A stretch of 41,220 bases of DNA, taken from contig NZ_BBCC01000036.1 of NCBI RefSeq assembly GCF_001311845.1, positions 1-41,220 on the forward strand, read 5' to 3'. This DNA is from Desulfosarcina cetonica JCM 12296 (lineage in GTDB: Bacteria > Desulfobacterota > Desulfobacteria > Desulfobacterales > Desulfosarcinaceae). The translations under genes and the position numbers were made by a program. Every line of letters starts with the position of its first letter. Within the stretch, counting starts at the first letter, position 1. A model generated the notes under the pieces. The model was given only the letters and a program-made list of their open reading frames with translations. It made no database searches and was not told the DNA's origin. Positions 1 through 9,500 of this stretch are shown one piece after another.

Positions 1-582
1 TCCGCGGCGGGAACTCACCCGACGACCGGGACGACGACATTGGTTTCCGGCTGGTTTGCCTCCCAGGTCAGTGAGCCAGGCAGCAGCGTAGCGTGGCGGC
101 ATTGATCCCGCAGACGCGGAGGGCCGTGCCGGAGCAGGCTCGTAGCCGTCGGAGGGGCAATGCCGTCATCGCGTAGCGGCCAGGCCGGAAAAGAGAAGAA
201 TGCGCCGCAGGCCGCGCACATTTTTAGCCTTTTTTATCGATCTGCAAAAAAACCTGACGCCTTTCCTTATTCTGTCAACCCCGCCGATCGGTACACCGGA
301 TCGGCGGATAGATCGGCTTCCAATCCCCCGCGAGACCTCGCAGCACCTTTAATCCCCTTGAATATTCAGCCCGATTCTTTCCTTCCATTTTTCCTGATGA
401 ATGTCTCACCCTTCGGATTTTGATCATTCTCGCAGAAAAGGCATGGGTCTTGCCGTAGTCAGTCGGTAAGGGCGACGCGCAGGTCAACCCTGTTGGCCGC
501 AACCTGTTCGTCAGATTGCGTGAGAAATGCGATTCGTGCGAGCCGCCTCGCGACTGCTGAACTCCCATTGCCGGATGCCGCC
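1..582. other. Leading intergenic region, no confident gene
   Basis: No open frame here shows a recognisable domain, a ribosome binding site or homology that I can name. Short frames exist on both strands (for example 15-221 minus and 160-423 plus), but their translations are rich in Pro, Arg and Ser with no hydrophobic pattern and look like chance frames in GC-rich DNA. The stretch contains T- and A-rich runs around 222-257 and a perfect 9-bp inverted repeat at 281-307. It presumably holds the promoter of the sensor kinase operon starting near 583. Confidence 0.5.
281..307. repeat. Inverted repeat, 9-bp perfect arms
   Basis: Arms 281-289 (ccgccgatc) and 299-307 (gatcggcgg) are exact reverse complements around a 9-base loop that can itself pair GG with CC. 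No T-run follows, so a classical intrinsic terminator is unlikely. It could be a terminator of a gene to the left of the window or an operator for the kinase operon; I cannot decide. Confidence 0.4.
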
Positions 583-2520
583 ATGTTCCACTCCATACGC
601 TTCAAACTGATCGCCAGCCTCATCGCCGTATCCCTGCTCGTCGGCTTGATTTCGATTCTCGTCGGCGGAAACCGTTTATATCAGTCGGTGCTCGACGAGG
701 CCCATAACCGCATCCGCCAAGATCTCAACGTCGCGCGGGTGATTTATGATGATCGGGTCGACACCATCCGCATGGCCATGGAAACCATCGCCTCCACGAC
801 GACCCTGAGCCAGGCGGCGATGGTTGCCGATCCTTCATCGGTCCCCCCGTCGGTCAATGCCTTGGCCAACCGTATCCATTTGGACTTTCTGGGGATTACC
901 GATATGGCGGGGCAGGTTTTTTTCCGTGCCGGCAACCCTGCACCGGAGAATCGCGTCATCAGCGAAAATCCCCTGGTTCGTTGGGTGGTCGAGCGGAACC
1001 AGCCCATTGCCGGAACCGTGGTCCTGAGCGATGCCCAGTTGCGCGCCGAGGATCCGGAATTGGCCGTTCAGGCCCGAAGCACCATGCATGCCTCTCCGTT
1101 GGTGCCTGGATCCAGCGACGGGCTGACCATCGGCGCGGCGGTCCCGATCGTCGCCGACGGCCGCAGGGTCGGTGTGCTCTACGGCGGCTGCCTGCTCAAT
1201 GGCGATACGGCAATCGTCGACAAGATCGGTGAGACGGTCTTCAAGAACGAGATCTACAAAGGGCGCCACGTGGGAACGGCGACGATCTTCCATAACGATC
1301 TCCGGGTCGCCACGAGCGTCAAGGATGCCGCCGGCAACCGCGCCCTGGGAACGCACGCTTCACCGGAGGTTGCCCGTCGCGTGCTGGGAGAAGGCAAACG
1401 CTGGACCGACCGTGCCATGGTGCTGGCCGACTGGTACATTACCGCCTATGAGCCGCTGGCCGATATCGCCGGCAACCGGGCGGGCATGCTTTACGTGGGC
1501 GTGCTGGAGAACAAGTACGCGGACATTCGCAATAAGGCCATCGCCATGTTCGCCGGCATTACCCTGGCCGGCGTGCTTTTCGCCATCGTGCTCAGCTGGC
1601 TGCTCACCGGGCGCATCATGCGGCCGGTGAGCTATCTCATCCGCGCCAGCGCGGAGATCTCCAGCGGCAACCTCCATCCGAACATCGGACCGATTTCCAG
1701 CGACGACATCGGCCAGCTGCAGAAGAAGTTCATGGTCATGGTGGAGGCCTTGCAGGAGCGGGAACGGATGCAGCGCAAGGAGAGTGAAACCCGCCTGATC
1801 CAGTCGGAGAAGCAGGCCAGCGTGGGTAAACTGGCCGCCGGCGTGGCCCATGAGATCAACAATCCGCTGACGGCCGTCCTGACCTTCACCCACTTGATCC
1901 TGCGCCGCACGGACCTGCCCGAGGACGTGCGCGACGATCTTGCGGTCGTGGCCGCCCAGACCGAACGGGTGCGCGGCATCGTCAAGAGCCTGCTCGACTT
2001 CTCCCGCCAGACCGAACTCACCCCCACGGCCATGGATGTGAACGTGCTGGTCGAGGACAGTATCCGGCTGATGGAGAACCAGGCCCTGATCAAAGGCATC
2101 GACCTGGTTTTCAAGCCCGACCCGACCCTGCCCATTCTGGTGCTCGACCGGAACCAGTGCCAGAGCGTGTTGATCAACATGATCCTCAACGCCTTCGACG
2201 CCATGGCGGCCGGCGGCCGGATCGAGATCACCACCCGCAATGCCGGCGAGGGGCCGAAAGGCGGTGTGGAAATCAGCATCGCCGACACGGGCAGCGGCAT
2301 CCTGCCCGATCACCTGGACAAGCTGTTCGATCCCTTTTTCACGACCAAGCCCGTGGGCAAGGGCACGGGATTGGGCTTGGCCGTATCGGCCGGCATCATT
2401 CAGCGCCATGGCGGGGTCATCACGGTCAAATCCAAACCCGGATCCGGCGCCACCTTTACCATCTGGCTGCCCCACCGTCCGCAGGATGGAGGGCAGGAAC
2501 TTCCGGAGGTCCAGTCATGA
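583..2520 (+). CDS. Membrane sensor histidine kinase (Cache-HAMP-HisKA-HATPase)
   Basis: A 645-residue inner-membrane kinase that senses a periplasmic signal and phosphorylates the receivers encoded downstream. In order: transmembrane helix at about residues 8-27; an extracytoplasmic Cache_3/single-Cache-like domain to about 325; a second transmembrane helix around 327-352; HAMP; HisKA with the H-box GVAHEINNPLTAV; and a HATPase with N-box NMILNAFDAM, G1 DTGSGI, F-box FFTTKPVG and G2 GTGLGLA. The frame is open upstream to a TTG at 493. I choose the ATG at 583 because the hydrophobic helix starts right after it, but neither start has a good Shine-Dalgarno. It overlaps the next regulator by 4 bp (ATGA), indicating translational coupling. 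No receiver is attached, so the partners are probably the two downstream receivers. The ligand is unknown; a small carboxylate is plausible for a Cache kinase beside an FNT channel, but this is inference. Confidence 0.9.
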   Translation: MFHSIRFKLIASLIAVSLLVGLISILVGGNRLYQSVLDEAHNRIRQDLNVARVIYDDRVDTIRMAMETIASTTTLSQAAMVADPSSVPPSVNALANRIHLDFLGITDMAGQVFFRAGNPAPENRVISENPLVRWVVERNQPIAGTVVLSDAQLRAEDPELAVQARSTMHASPLVPGSSDGLTIGAAVPIVADGRRVGVLYGGCLLNGDTAIVDKIGETVFKNEIYKGRHVGTATIFHNDLRVATSVKDAAGNRALGTHASPEVARRVLGEGKRWTDRAMVLADWYITAYEPLADIAGNRAGMLYVGVLENKYADIRNKAIAMFAGITLAGVLFAIVLSWLLTGRIMRPVSYLIRASAEISSGNLHPNIGPISSDDIGQLQKKFMVMVEALQERERMQRKESETRLIQSEKQASVGKLAAGVAHEINNPLTAVLTFTHLILRRTDLPEDVRDDLAVVAAQTERVRGIVKSLLDFSRQTELTPTAMDVNVLVEDSIRLMENQALIKGIDLVFKPDPTLPILVLDRNQCQSVLINMILNAFDAMAAGGRIEITTRNAGEGPKGGVEISIADTGSGILPDHLDKLFDPFFTTKPVGKGTGLGLAVSAGIIQRHGGVITVKSKPGSGATFTIWLPHRPQDGGQELPEVQS

Positions 2521-2888
2521 GAGTGTTGATTGTCGATGACGATGCCATCGTGATCCGAAGCTGCCGACGGGTCCTGGAGGCCGAGGGCATGGACGTCCAT
2601 ACGGCCAGCACGGTGGAGAAAGGAGAAGAAATGCTCGCCGATGGCGATTTCGACCTGATGCTGACCGACATCAAGATGCCCGGCCGGGACGGCTTTGAAA
2701 TGATCGCCCGGGCCCGCCGGATCCGGCCCGGGTTGCCGATCCTGATGATGAGCGGCTATTCGACCGCCGGGACCATCGCGGACGGCCGTCGCCTGGGGGC
2801 GGACCATTTTATCGCCAAACCCTTTACGCCGGACGAGCTCTTGCAGGCCGTGCGGCATACGATCGCGCAAGTTGATGAACCACGCTAA
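2517..2888 (+). CDS. Single-domain response regulator (CheY-like)
   Basis: A 123-residue stand-alone receiver. The acidic pocket is D7-D8-D9, the phospho-acceptor is D51 in LMLTDIKMP, the switch Ser lies in MMSGYS and the conserved Lys in FIAKPFTPDE. There is no output domain; the protein ends a few residues after helix alpha-5. The start ATG overlaps the kinase stop (ATGA), and the next gene begins 18 bp downstream. It can only act by protein-protein contact or as a phosphate relay or sink. Its context suggests it shares the upstream Cache kinase with the receiver fused to the FNT channel, for example as a competing phosphate sink. Identity as a receiver is certain; its target is not. Confidence 0.92.
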   Translation: MRVLIVDDDAIVIRSCRRVLEAEGMDVHTASTVEKGEEMLADGDFDLMLTDIKMPGRDGFEMIARARRIRPGLPILMMSGYSTAGTIADGRRLGADHFIAKPFTPDELLQAVRHTIAQVDEPR

Positions 2889-2906
2889 AACGGGAGGAAC
2901 AGGGAA

Positions 2907-4156
2907 ATGGCACAAACGATGTTGATCATAGACGACGATACGGCGGTACTGGCATCCTGCCAGCGCATTTTTACCGAGGAGGGCTTTGAGGTGACCACCA
3001 CCACGAATCCGTTGGACGGTCTCGACATGGCCCAAACCAAGGCCTACACGGTCATCCTCTGCGACTGGCATATGCCCGAGCTTGACGGCATGAACGTCGT
3101 CTCCCGGCTTCAGACCCAGGCGCCGGAATCGGCGGTGGTGATGATCAGCGGGTATCCGTCGGTGGACCGCGCCACCGAGGCCATGAAGCGCGGCGTGATG
3201 GACTACCTGCCCAAACCCTTCACGCCCGAGGAAATTTCCAAGGCCGTCAACAAGGCCATCTCGGCCAAACTGCTCCAGGAGAAGAAGACCATGGGGATGT
3301 TCGAGAAGTTCATGGAGAAGTTCCCCACCCAGAGCCTCGATGACAAGGGACCCAAAATCATCGCCGAAACCGTGGCCCAGACCGTGGGGGTCGCCAAGGC
3401 CACCTCCCCATGGCTCTCCCTGTTCGTCCTCGGCGTGATGGCCGGCGCCTATATCGGTTTCGGCGGCCTTTTTTCCGCGTCGGTGACCTTCGACATGCGC
3501 CCGCCCTGGGCATCGGACTGAAGAAGCTGGTCACCGGCGCCGCCTTCAGCCTCGGGCTCATGCTGGTGGTCATCGCCGGCGCGGAGCTGTTTACCGGCAA
3601 CAACCTCATGGTTTCCAGCGTGATCACCGGACGCACCACCTGGCGCAAGGTCCTGGCCAAATGGGGGCTGGTTTACGGCGCCAACTTCATCGGCTCGATT
3701 TTACTGGCGCTCCTGTTCTATGCGTCGGGGCTCTGGAAGACGGGCAACGGCGCCTTGGGGCTGGTCGCCTTGAAGACCGCCTACGCCAAGGTGCACCTTT
3801 CCACCGGCGAGGCCTTTGTACGGGCCATCGGCTGCAATTGGATGGTCTGCCTGGCGGTGTGGATGGCCCTGGCCTCGCGCCAGACGATCGGCAAGATCTT
3901 CGCGATCTTCTTTCCCATCATGGGATTCGTGGCCATCGGCTTCGAGCACTGCGTTGCCAATATGTACTTCATCCCGACGGGTATTTTTCTCAGCCGCTGG
4001 GCCGGGTTGAGTGCCACGGGACTCGACCTTTCGACGCTGACCTGGGGAGCCTTCGTGGTGAAGAATCTGATCCCCGTGACCGTCGGCAACATCATCGGCG
4101 GTGCCGTTTTCGTGGGCCTCGGCTACTGGGGCGCCTACCTCAGGCCTTCGCGATAG
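2907..4156 (+). CDS. Receiver domain fused to formate/nitrite transporter (FNT) channel; frameshift near 3497
   Basis: A predicted 416-residue fusion. Residues 1-120 are a CheY-type receiver (D9-D10-D11 pocket, phospho-acceptor D53 in VILCDWHMP, SGYPS switch, KPFTPEE lysine). A linker of about 40 residues leads without a stop into a complete FNT pore: first helix SLFVLGVMAGAYIGFGG, signature AGAELFTGNN, NWMVCLAVW, and GFEHCVANM with the central pore histidine. The frame breaks near 3496-3498: frame 0 reads SASVTFDM and stops at 3521, while frame 2 carries ALGIGLKKLVTG to the end. One added base (1251 nt) restores a continuous protein. A Shine-Dalgarno (gggagg, 2892-2897) precedes the ATG. An internal ATG at 3291 with an upstream aggag could in principle give a separate FNT, but nothing interrupts the fusion. 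FNT proteins are pentameric channels for formate, nitrite, hydrosulfide or lactate-like anions; the substrate cannot be read here. Confidence 0.85.
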
Positions 4157-4172
4157 ATCCGCCCAATCCGCC

Positions 4173-4206
4173 ATGGCCGTCTTCCCCGGCATGGGAAGAC
4201 GGCCAT
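4173..4206. terminator. Bidirectional hairpin between convergent genes
   Basis: Perfect 14-bp arms at 4173-4186 (atggccgtcttccc) and 4193-4206 (gggaagacggccat) enclose a 6-base loop. It sits between the stop of the FNT fusion (4156, plus) and the stop of the solute-binding protein (4234, minus). A pronounced T-run is absent, so strength is uncertain, but position and symmetry fit a shared terminator. Confidence 0.7.
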
Positions 4207-4233
4207 CCGTTGGATCGGCCATGCGATTCCCGA

Positions 4234-4969
4234 TTATCGGTAGGCCGCATGGATTTTCTCCAGTTCACCCCCATTGATCAATGCCTTCAGCGCCGTATCA
4301 AAGGCCGGTAGAATCGACGCATAGGCGGATGACTTGCCGATACACAGGTTGAGCGAGGTCGATTCCAATACGTTGGGCAGTTGAATCACGCTTTTCTCAT
4401 ATCCCAGCTTCTTGATATGATAACCGGTCGATATCGCGCCGCCGATGTAAACGTCGTATCGGTTTTGAGATATCAGAAACAAGGCTCGATCCAGCGTCGG
4501 AACCCAGGCCACCTGCCGCTTCCCAAGATTTTTTCGGGTCCAGCCGTTGCCGATGTAACTGACCGTCGTGAACCGCAGTAAATCGGAGACGGTTTTGACG
4601 GTTTCGATTTCCCGAACGCGGCTGTTTTCCGGGTTGCTGAACAGCGTCACGGTTACCGTTGACACCGGAACCCTGCCGATGTTCGTATACGCTTCGTGCC
4701 GGTGTGGGAACGGAAATAAAGGCATCCGCTTCGCCGGTTCTTACCATTGCCTGCGCCCTTTCCCATGGGTATCCCGTGTGACGGACCAAAAGACCCATTT
4801 GGGTACGGACGATCCGGTCGGTGACATCGATCAGAATGCCCTTCATGCAGCCATCTTCCCGATAGGAATAGGGCGCGAAGTCTTCAAAATAGACAAACTT
4901 CATCGGATCCTCGGCAAAGGCCGAGCCGGTAACGAGGAGAAAAACAAGCAACGCGCCTGAAAGTCGCAT
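4234..4969 (-). CDS. Periplasmic solute-binding protein, SBP_bac_3-like; frameshift near 4698
   Basis: A 244-residue exported protein of the amino-acid-binding (family 3) type. The N-terminus has a signal peptide (MRLSGALLVFLLVTGSAFA, cleavage probably after AFA), followed by the family pattern FVYFEDFAPYSYREDG and KGILIDVTDRIV. The frame changes near 4693-4708: the upstream part reads ADAFISVPT and the downstream part continues EAYTNIGRVPVSTVTVTLF to HAAYR at the C-terminus. Removing one base makes 735 nt, an exact reading frame. The Shine-Dalgarno is ggaggg just upstream of ATG 4969. No permease or ATPase gene is adjacent, so it may be an orphan binding protein used for sensing or a helper of a distant ABC transporter. 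It is divergent from chrA, with 224 bp between the starts. Confidence 0.75.
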
Positions 4970-5193
4970 CTATCCCTCCGAATCGATCATGACGAATCTG
5001 AAATATGTCGAACTTAGGATTCTGTATGCTGCCGATGGAATCGCTTGATCGATTTTCAGGACGAGGGTGACAATCGTTGTTTTGCGGAGAAGCCGGTTTC
5101 CATGCCGGTGGTGCTTTGATTCATCGGTTGATAAGCATTATCTTCGTTCAAAGACATGCAGAAATCAAGCACCTTCAAACGGGAAAAATAAAC

Positions 5194-6505
5194 ATGAGCC
5201 ATTCACCCCATAAGGGACCGATGTCAACGGCGTCCTTTCCGGAGGCGCTCAAATTCTGGACCAAGCTGGGCTTTATCAGCTTTGGCGGGCCGGCCGGACA
5301 GATCGCCATCATGCACCAGGAGGTGGTCGAACGCCGAGGCTGGCTGGGCGAGAATGCATTTTTGCGGGCGCTGAACTTCTGCATGCTGTTGCCCGGACCC
5401 GAGGCCCAGCAACTGGCCACCTACATCGGCTGGCGGCTGCATGGCACCTGGGGCGGAATTGCGGCCGGATCGCTGTTCGTGATTCCTTCGATATTCGTCA
5501 TGCTGCTGCTCAGCTACCTGGCCGCCGCCCATATCGATATCCCGGCCGTGGCGGCGGCCTTCTACGGCATTCAGCCGGTGGTGGTCGCCGTGGTCATCGA
5601 GGCGGTGCTGCGCATCGGTAAAAAGGCCCTTCGCCACCGCGTGCTCCATGCCTTTGCCACCGTGGCCTTTATCGCCATTTTTTCTTCAACATCCCCTTTC
5701 CCTATATCGTGGCCGCAGCCGCCGTCGCCGGCCTTCTCATGCAGCCTCGCCTGCCCCAGGTATTCTGCAAGGGACAATTCGACGCCAACACCCGTGAGTG
5801 CCGGGTCGAAGCAGAGGCGCGGCTGCCCAGCCGGTCCAAGCCGACGCTCGGCCATGTGGCCCGCGTTTTTTCACTTGCTTCGTGCTCTGGGCGGCGGTGG
5901 TGGGCGGCATTTGGATATGGCGGGGAAGCGAGGATACCGTGACCCAGGTGGGGCTGTTTTTTACCCAGGCCGCTTTCGTCACCTTTGGCGGGGCCTATGC
6001 CGTTTTGAGCTATATTACCGCCGTGGCCGTGTCCAGCGGGTGGTTGTCCACCGGGCAGATGCTCATCGGCCTGGGGTTGGCCGAGTCCACGCCCGGCCCG
6101 CTCATCATGGTGACCCAATATGTCGGCTTCCTGGCTGGCTGGCATCTGCCCGGCGGGCTCGATCCGTTGCTGGCCGGAGTCATCGGCGCTTTGGTGACCA
6201 CCTATGTGACTTTTTTACCGTGCTTCTTCTTCATTTTCGCCGGCGCACCCTTTATCGAGGCCATGGCCGGCAACCAGCGCATCCAGGCCGCGTTGACCGG
6301 CGTTACCGCGGCGGTGGTGGGGGTGATCCTCAATCTGGCCGTCTGGTTCGGCCATAATGTCGTTTGGCCCGCCAGCGGTGTGGATCCGTTCGCACTGGCG
6401 TCCATGGCCATTTCACTGGTGTTGCTGCAGCGATTCCATTTCCCCATCCAGTACCTGGTGCTGCTGGGCGCGGCGTCTGGCGTTGTCTGGCGGATGATGG
6501 CCTGA
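5194..6505 (+). CDS. chrA: Chromate transporter family protein (ChrA, long form); two homopolymer frameshifts
   Basis: A predicted 437-residue inner-membrane protein of the CHR family, long form with two homologous CHR halves. The first half shows FGGPAGQIAIMHQEVVE, RRGWL and LLPGPEAQQLATYIGWRLHG; the second shows FVTFGGAYAVLSYI, SSGWLS and GLAESTPGPLIMVTQYVGF. The frame breaks twice: at the T6 run at 5679-5684, and at the T6 run at 5866-5871. One extra T in each restores an unbroken protein (FIAIFFFNIPFPYIVAAAAV and VFFTCFVLWAAVVGG). The ATG at 5194 is chosen; ATG 5221, preceded by aaggga, is an equally plausible start. CHR proteins are classically chromate/sulfate antiporters, but in many anaerobes the physiological substrate is unproven. 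Its 3' end converges on the dCache kinase gene. Confidence 0.88.
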
Positions 6506-6550
6506 CGCCAGGATGCCATGCGCGGTTGGGGGAAGGACGGCACCGTGGTC

Positions 6551-6574
6551 CGTAACGGCCGATTTGCCGTTACG
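6551..6574. terminator. Bidirectional hairpin between chrA and the dCache kinase
   Basis: Perfect 9-bp arms at 6551-6559 (cgtaacggc) and 6566-6574 (gccgttacg) flank a 6-base loop in the 79-bp gap between two convergent stop codons. No strong T-run follows on either side. The location supports a terminator closing both the chrA transcript and the long minus-strand signalling run. Confidence 0.6.
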
Positions 6575-6584
6575 CATCCGGGAT

Positions 6585-9500
6585 TCAGGCCATTCCGCCG
6601 GCAAACTCCGTCTTGAGGACTTTCGCGAGGGTCTGCAGGGTGTAGGGCTTTTTCACATACGGTCCGGCACCCAGACGTTGGGCTTCCTTGATTGCCGCGG
6701 TCTCCGAGAAGCCACTGACGATGATCGCCTTCTGACCGGGGCGAATGCGGATGATCCGCCGGTAGGTTTCGAGTCCGTCGATGTGGGGCTCCATGATCAT
6801 GTCCAGGAGAACCATGTCAACCGGGTGCTTGTTCAGATAGGCGATCGCCGCCTCGCCATTTTCGACGCAGACGGCCTGGTACCCGAGCGTGCTGAGCATC
6901 TCGCGGGCGATTTCACGCTGGACCCGCACATCATCCACGACCAGCACGGTTTCCCCATGGCCCCGAAGGGATCCGATTTCCAGGGGTGCCTGATCGGCCG
7001 TCGGCACCTGGCGGGTGGCCGGCAGGTAAATTTCGAAGGTCGTCCCCCGGCCCGGCACACTATGCACTTCGATATAGCCCAGATGGTCCTTGACCGTTCC
7101 CCAGACCACGGCCATGCCCAGGCCGGTGCCGCTGCGGCCCATTTTCTTCTTGGTGTAGAAGGGCTCGAAGATGCGCTCCAAATCTTCCGGTGAAATGCCG
7201 ATGCCCGCATCGGCAACGCGCAGCACCGCATACTCCCCTTCCTGGACCGCTTCGTAGCCCTTGAGCGGCCGGTCCACATACCGGTTGGCCGTGGTGATCA
7301 GCATCTTACCGCCGTCCGGCATGGCCTCGGCGGCATTGGAGACCAGGTTCATGACCATTTTGGACAGATGCACCGGCGATCCCAGGCAGTTCAAAAGATT
7401 TTGATCCAAGTCGGTGTCGAAGTGAACCTGGGGGTGATGGTGCATCAGGTGCCGATGTTCCGGCGTGGTCAGGTAGGTGAGGACAATCTCGCTGAGATTG
7501 GTGACCTCCATGACCGGCACGCCCCGCCGGGCCAGCGTCAAGAGATCCTGAACGATGGCGCCGGCGCGCAGACCGGATTCCCGGATCGTCTGGATCGGTT
7601 TGCGCAGGGGATCGGCCGGACCCAGCTGCATCAGCAAAAGATCCGGATAGCCGACAATTCCGCTCAGGATGTTGTTCAGATCATGGGCCACGCCGCCCGC
7701 CAGGGTCCCCAAGGCTTCCATTTTTTCCGCGCGCTGCAGCTGTGCCATGAGCCGCAGTTTTTCTTCGGCGGCGTGTTTCTGTTCGCTGATGTCGATAGCC
7801 ATCTCGTAGCGTACCCGGCGACCGTCCGGCCACTGGATGGCCTTGTCGATGCATCGGTAAAAGCGGCCGTTGGACTGGTTTTCATGCTCCCAGATATGTA
7901 CCTGGCCCGACTTCTCACCGAAGATGATGCTGTTGGTGCAAAAAGGGCAGGGGGATTGACGGTTCTGCAGCACCTCGTAGCATTTCCCCTCCGACCAGAA
8001 TGGCCAAGTGCGTTTGATCGCTTCGTTGGCATACAACAGTTGATAGGTGTCCGGTGTGCTGATGTAAATCGGTTCGTCGATGCTGTCGAAGATGGACAGC
8101 AACTGACGGCGTTCGACATCGAGCATTTTTTCCACACGCCGGCGTTCGGCGATATCCACCTGCAGGCGGTCGTTGGTCAGGGTCAGCTGTTCGGTGCGTT
8201 CGGCGACCATTTGTTCCAGATGCGTCTGGTGTTCCTTGAGTTGTTCCTCGGCACGCCGAGCGCTGTTTTCCGCCTGGTTGGCATGCGCGACCTGCCGCTG
8301 GAGATCTTCATGCAGCTTCTTGAGGTCGTTCGCCATGGATGTGAAGTTGTCGGTGAGGCGGTCCAGTTCGACCACCGGGCTGGGCGGCATCTGGGTTTCG
8401 TACACACCGACGCCCAGCCGCTGAATGGCCGTGGACAATCCGCTGATGGGATCGGCGATGCGTCCCGACAGGTGGCGGGTGTTGGTCACCAGGTACAGGA
8501 AAAAGAGAATATAGAACAGGATCATGAAGCCGATGGCGGCGTATCCGATCAGACGGGCATACTGTTCCTGGTGGAGGATGGGATCCAGGATGGTTTTGCG
8601 ATCCGCAATCACCATGAGCTTCCAGCCGGTGGCCGCCACGGTTGTCTGGCAGACCAGATAGGTCTGGCCGCCAAGGGACAGTTCGATCGACCCGCTTTGG
8701 GTCTTCATCAGACCGGCAACCGGTTGGCGCACATCCGCCAGAATCGATGCGAGAAGATTGAATGTCTCCGGCTTGCCGGTGTCGTGTTCCACCTGGGTGT
8801 GGTAACGGAAGTCCGAAAGTTCACTCAGACCGAATATCTGCTCGACCTCCGGCGGCATGGCCATGATCGTCCCCTGGGCATCCACCAAAAAGGCGTGTGC
8901 GCCCCAGGGCAGTTGGAGGCCGAGCAGGTTGTCGATGAAGTTCTTGACGGTCACGTCGATGCCGGCGACCCCTTCGAGAAAATCATCCCGGTAAATCGGT
9001 ACGATGCACGACATCATCCAGCCCATGCCCATGGGATCCAGATAGGCTGCTGTCCAGACCGGTCCGCGGCCGGGATTGTGCGCCAAGTCGGCGAGATAGT
9101 AGAAATTGTATTTGGGGATGTTCATGCGGGCGGGCAACTGCGCGTACACGTTCTCGAAAAAGGGATAGTAGCGTGACATGGAGTCAAAGGTGTTGAGATA
9201 CACGGCGACGACGTTGGCGTCGGTGTCGGCGATGGCCTTGTAGAGCGGGTCGAGCCTTTCGCTGCGCAGGGCTTTGTCCGTTTCCCGGTCAGCGATCGGC
9301 GTCCGGCCGGAGTAGAAGAGGCTGCAGCCGCCGTTGTCAATTTGTTTATGATAGACGCCGTTGGGCGCAAAACCGAATGACGGCGGCGGGTCGGGCAGGG
9401 AAAACTGCTCCGGATGGTCGAAAAAACGGGTGGTTTCCTGCTGCAGAACCCGGGCCAACTGGGACACGCCCTGCAACTGGGTGCCCACAATACGCGCCTG

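Noticed and set aside
15-423. Short frames near the left edge (68 and 87 codons)
   Set aside because: No ribosome site, no domain, composition of random GC-rich translation; could be the remnant of something outside the window but cannot be supported.
1360-2475. 371-codon minus-strand frame
   Set aside because: Antisense to the HAMP, HisKA and HATPase part of the first kinase; a shadow frame.
4234-4969. Two separate small genes for the solute-binding protein
   Set aside because: The downstream frame lacks a signal peptide and start signal, and removing one base joins both into a normal family-3 binding protein.
7368-9176. 602-codon open frame on the plus strand
   Set aside because: It is antisense to the intact dCache kinase; its translation has no domain pattern and reflects GC-rich codon bias.
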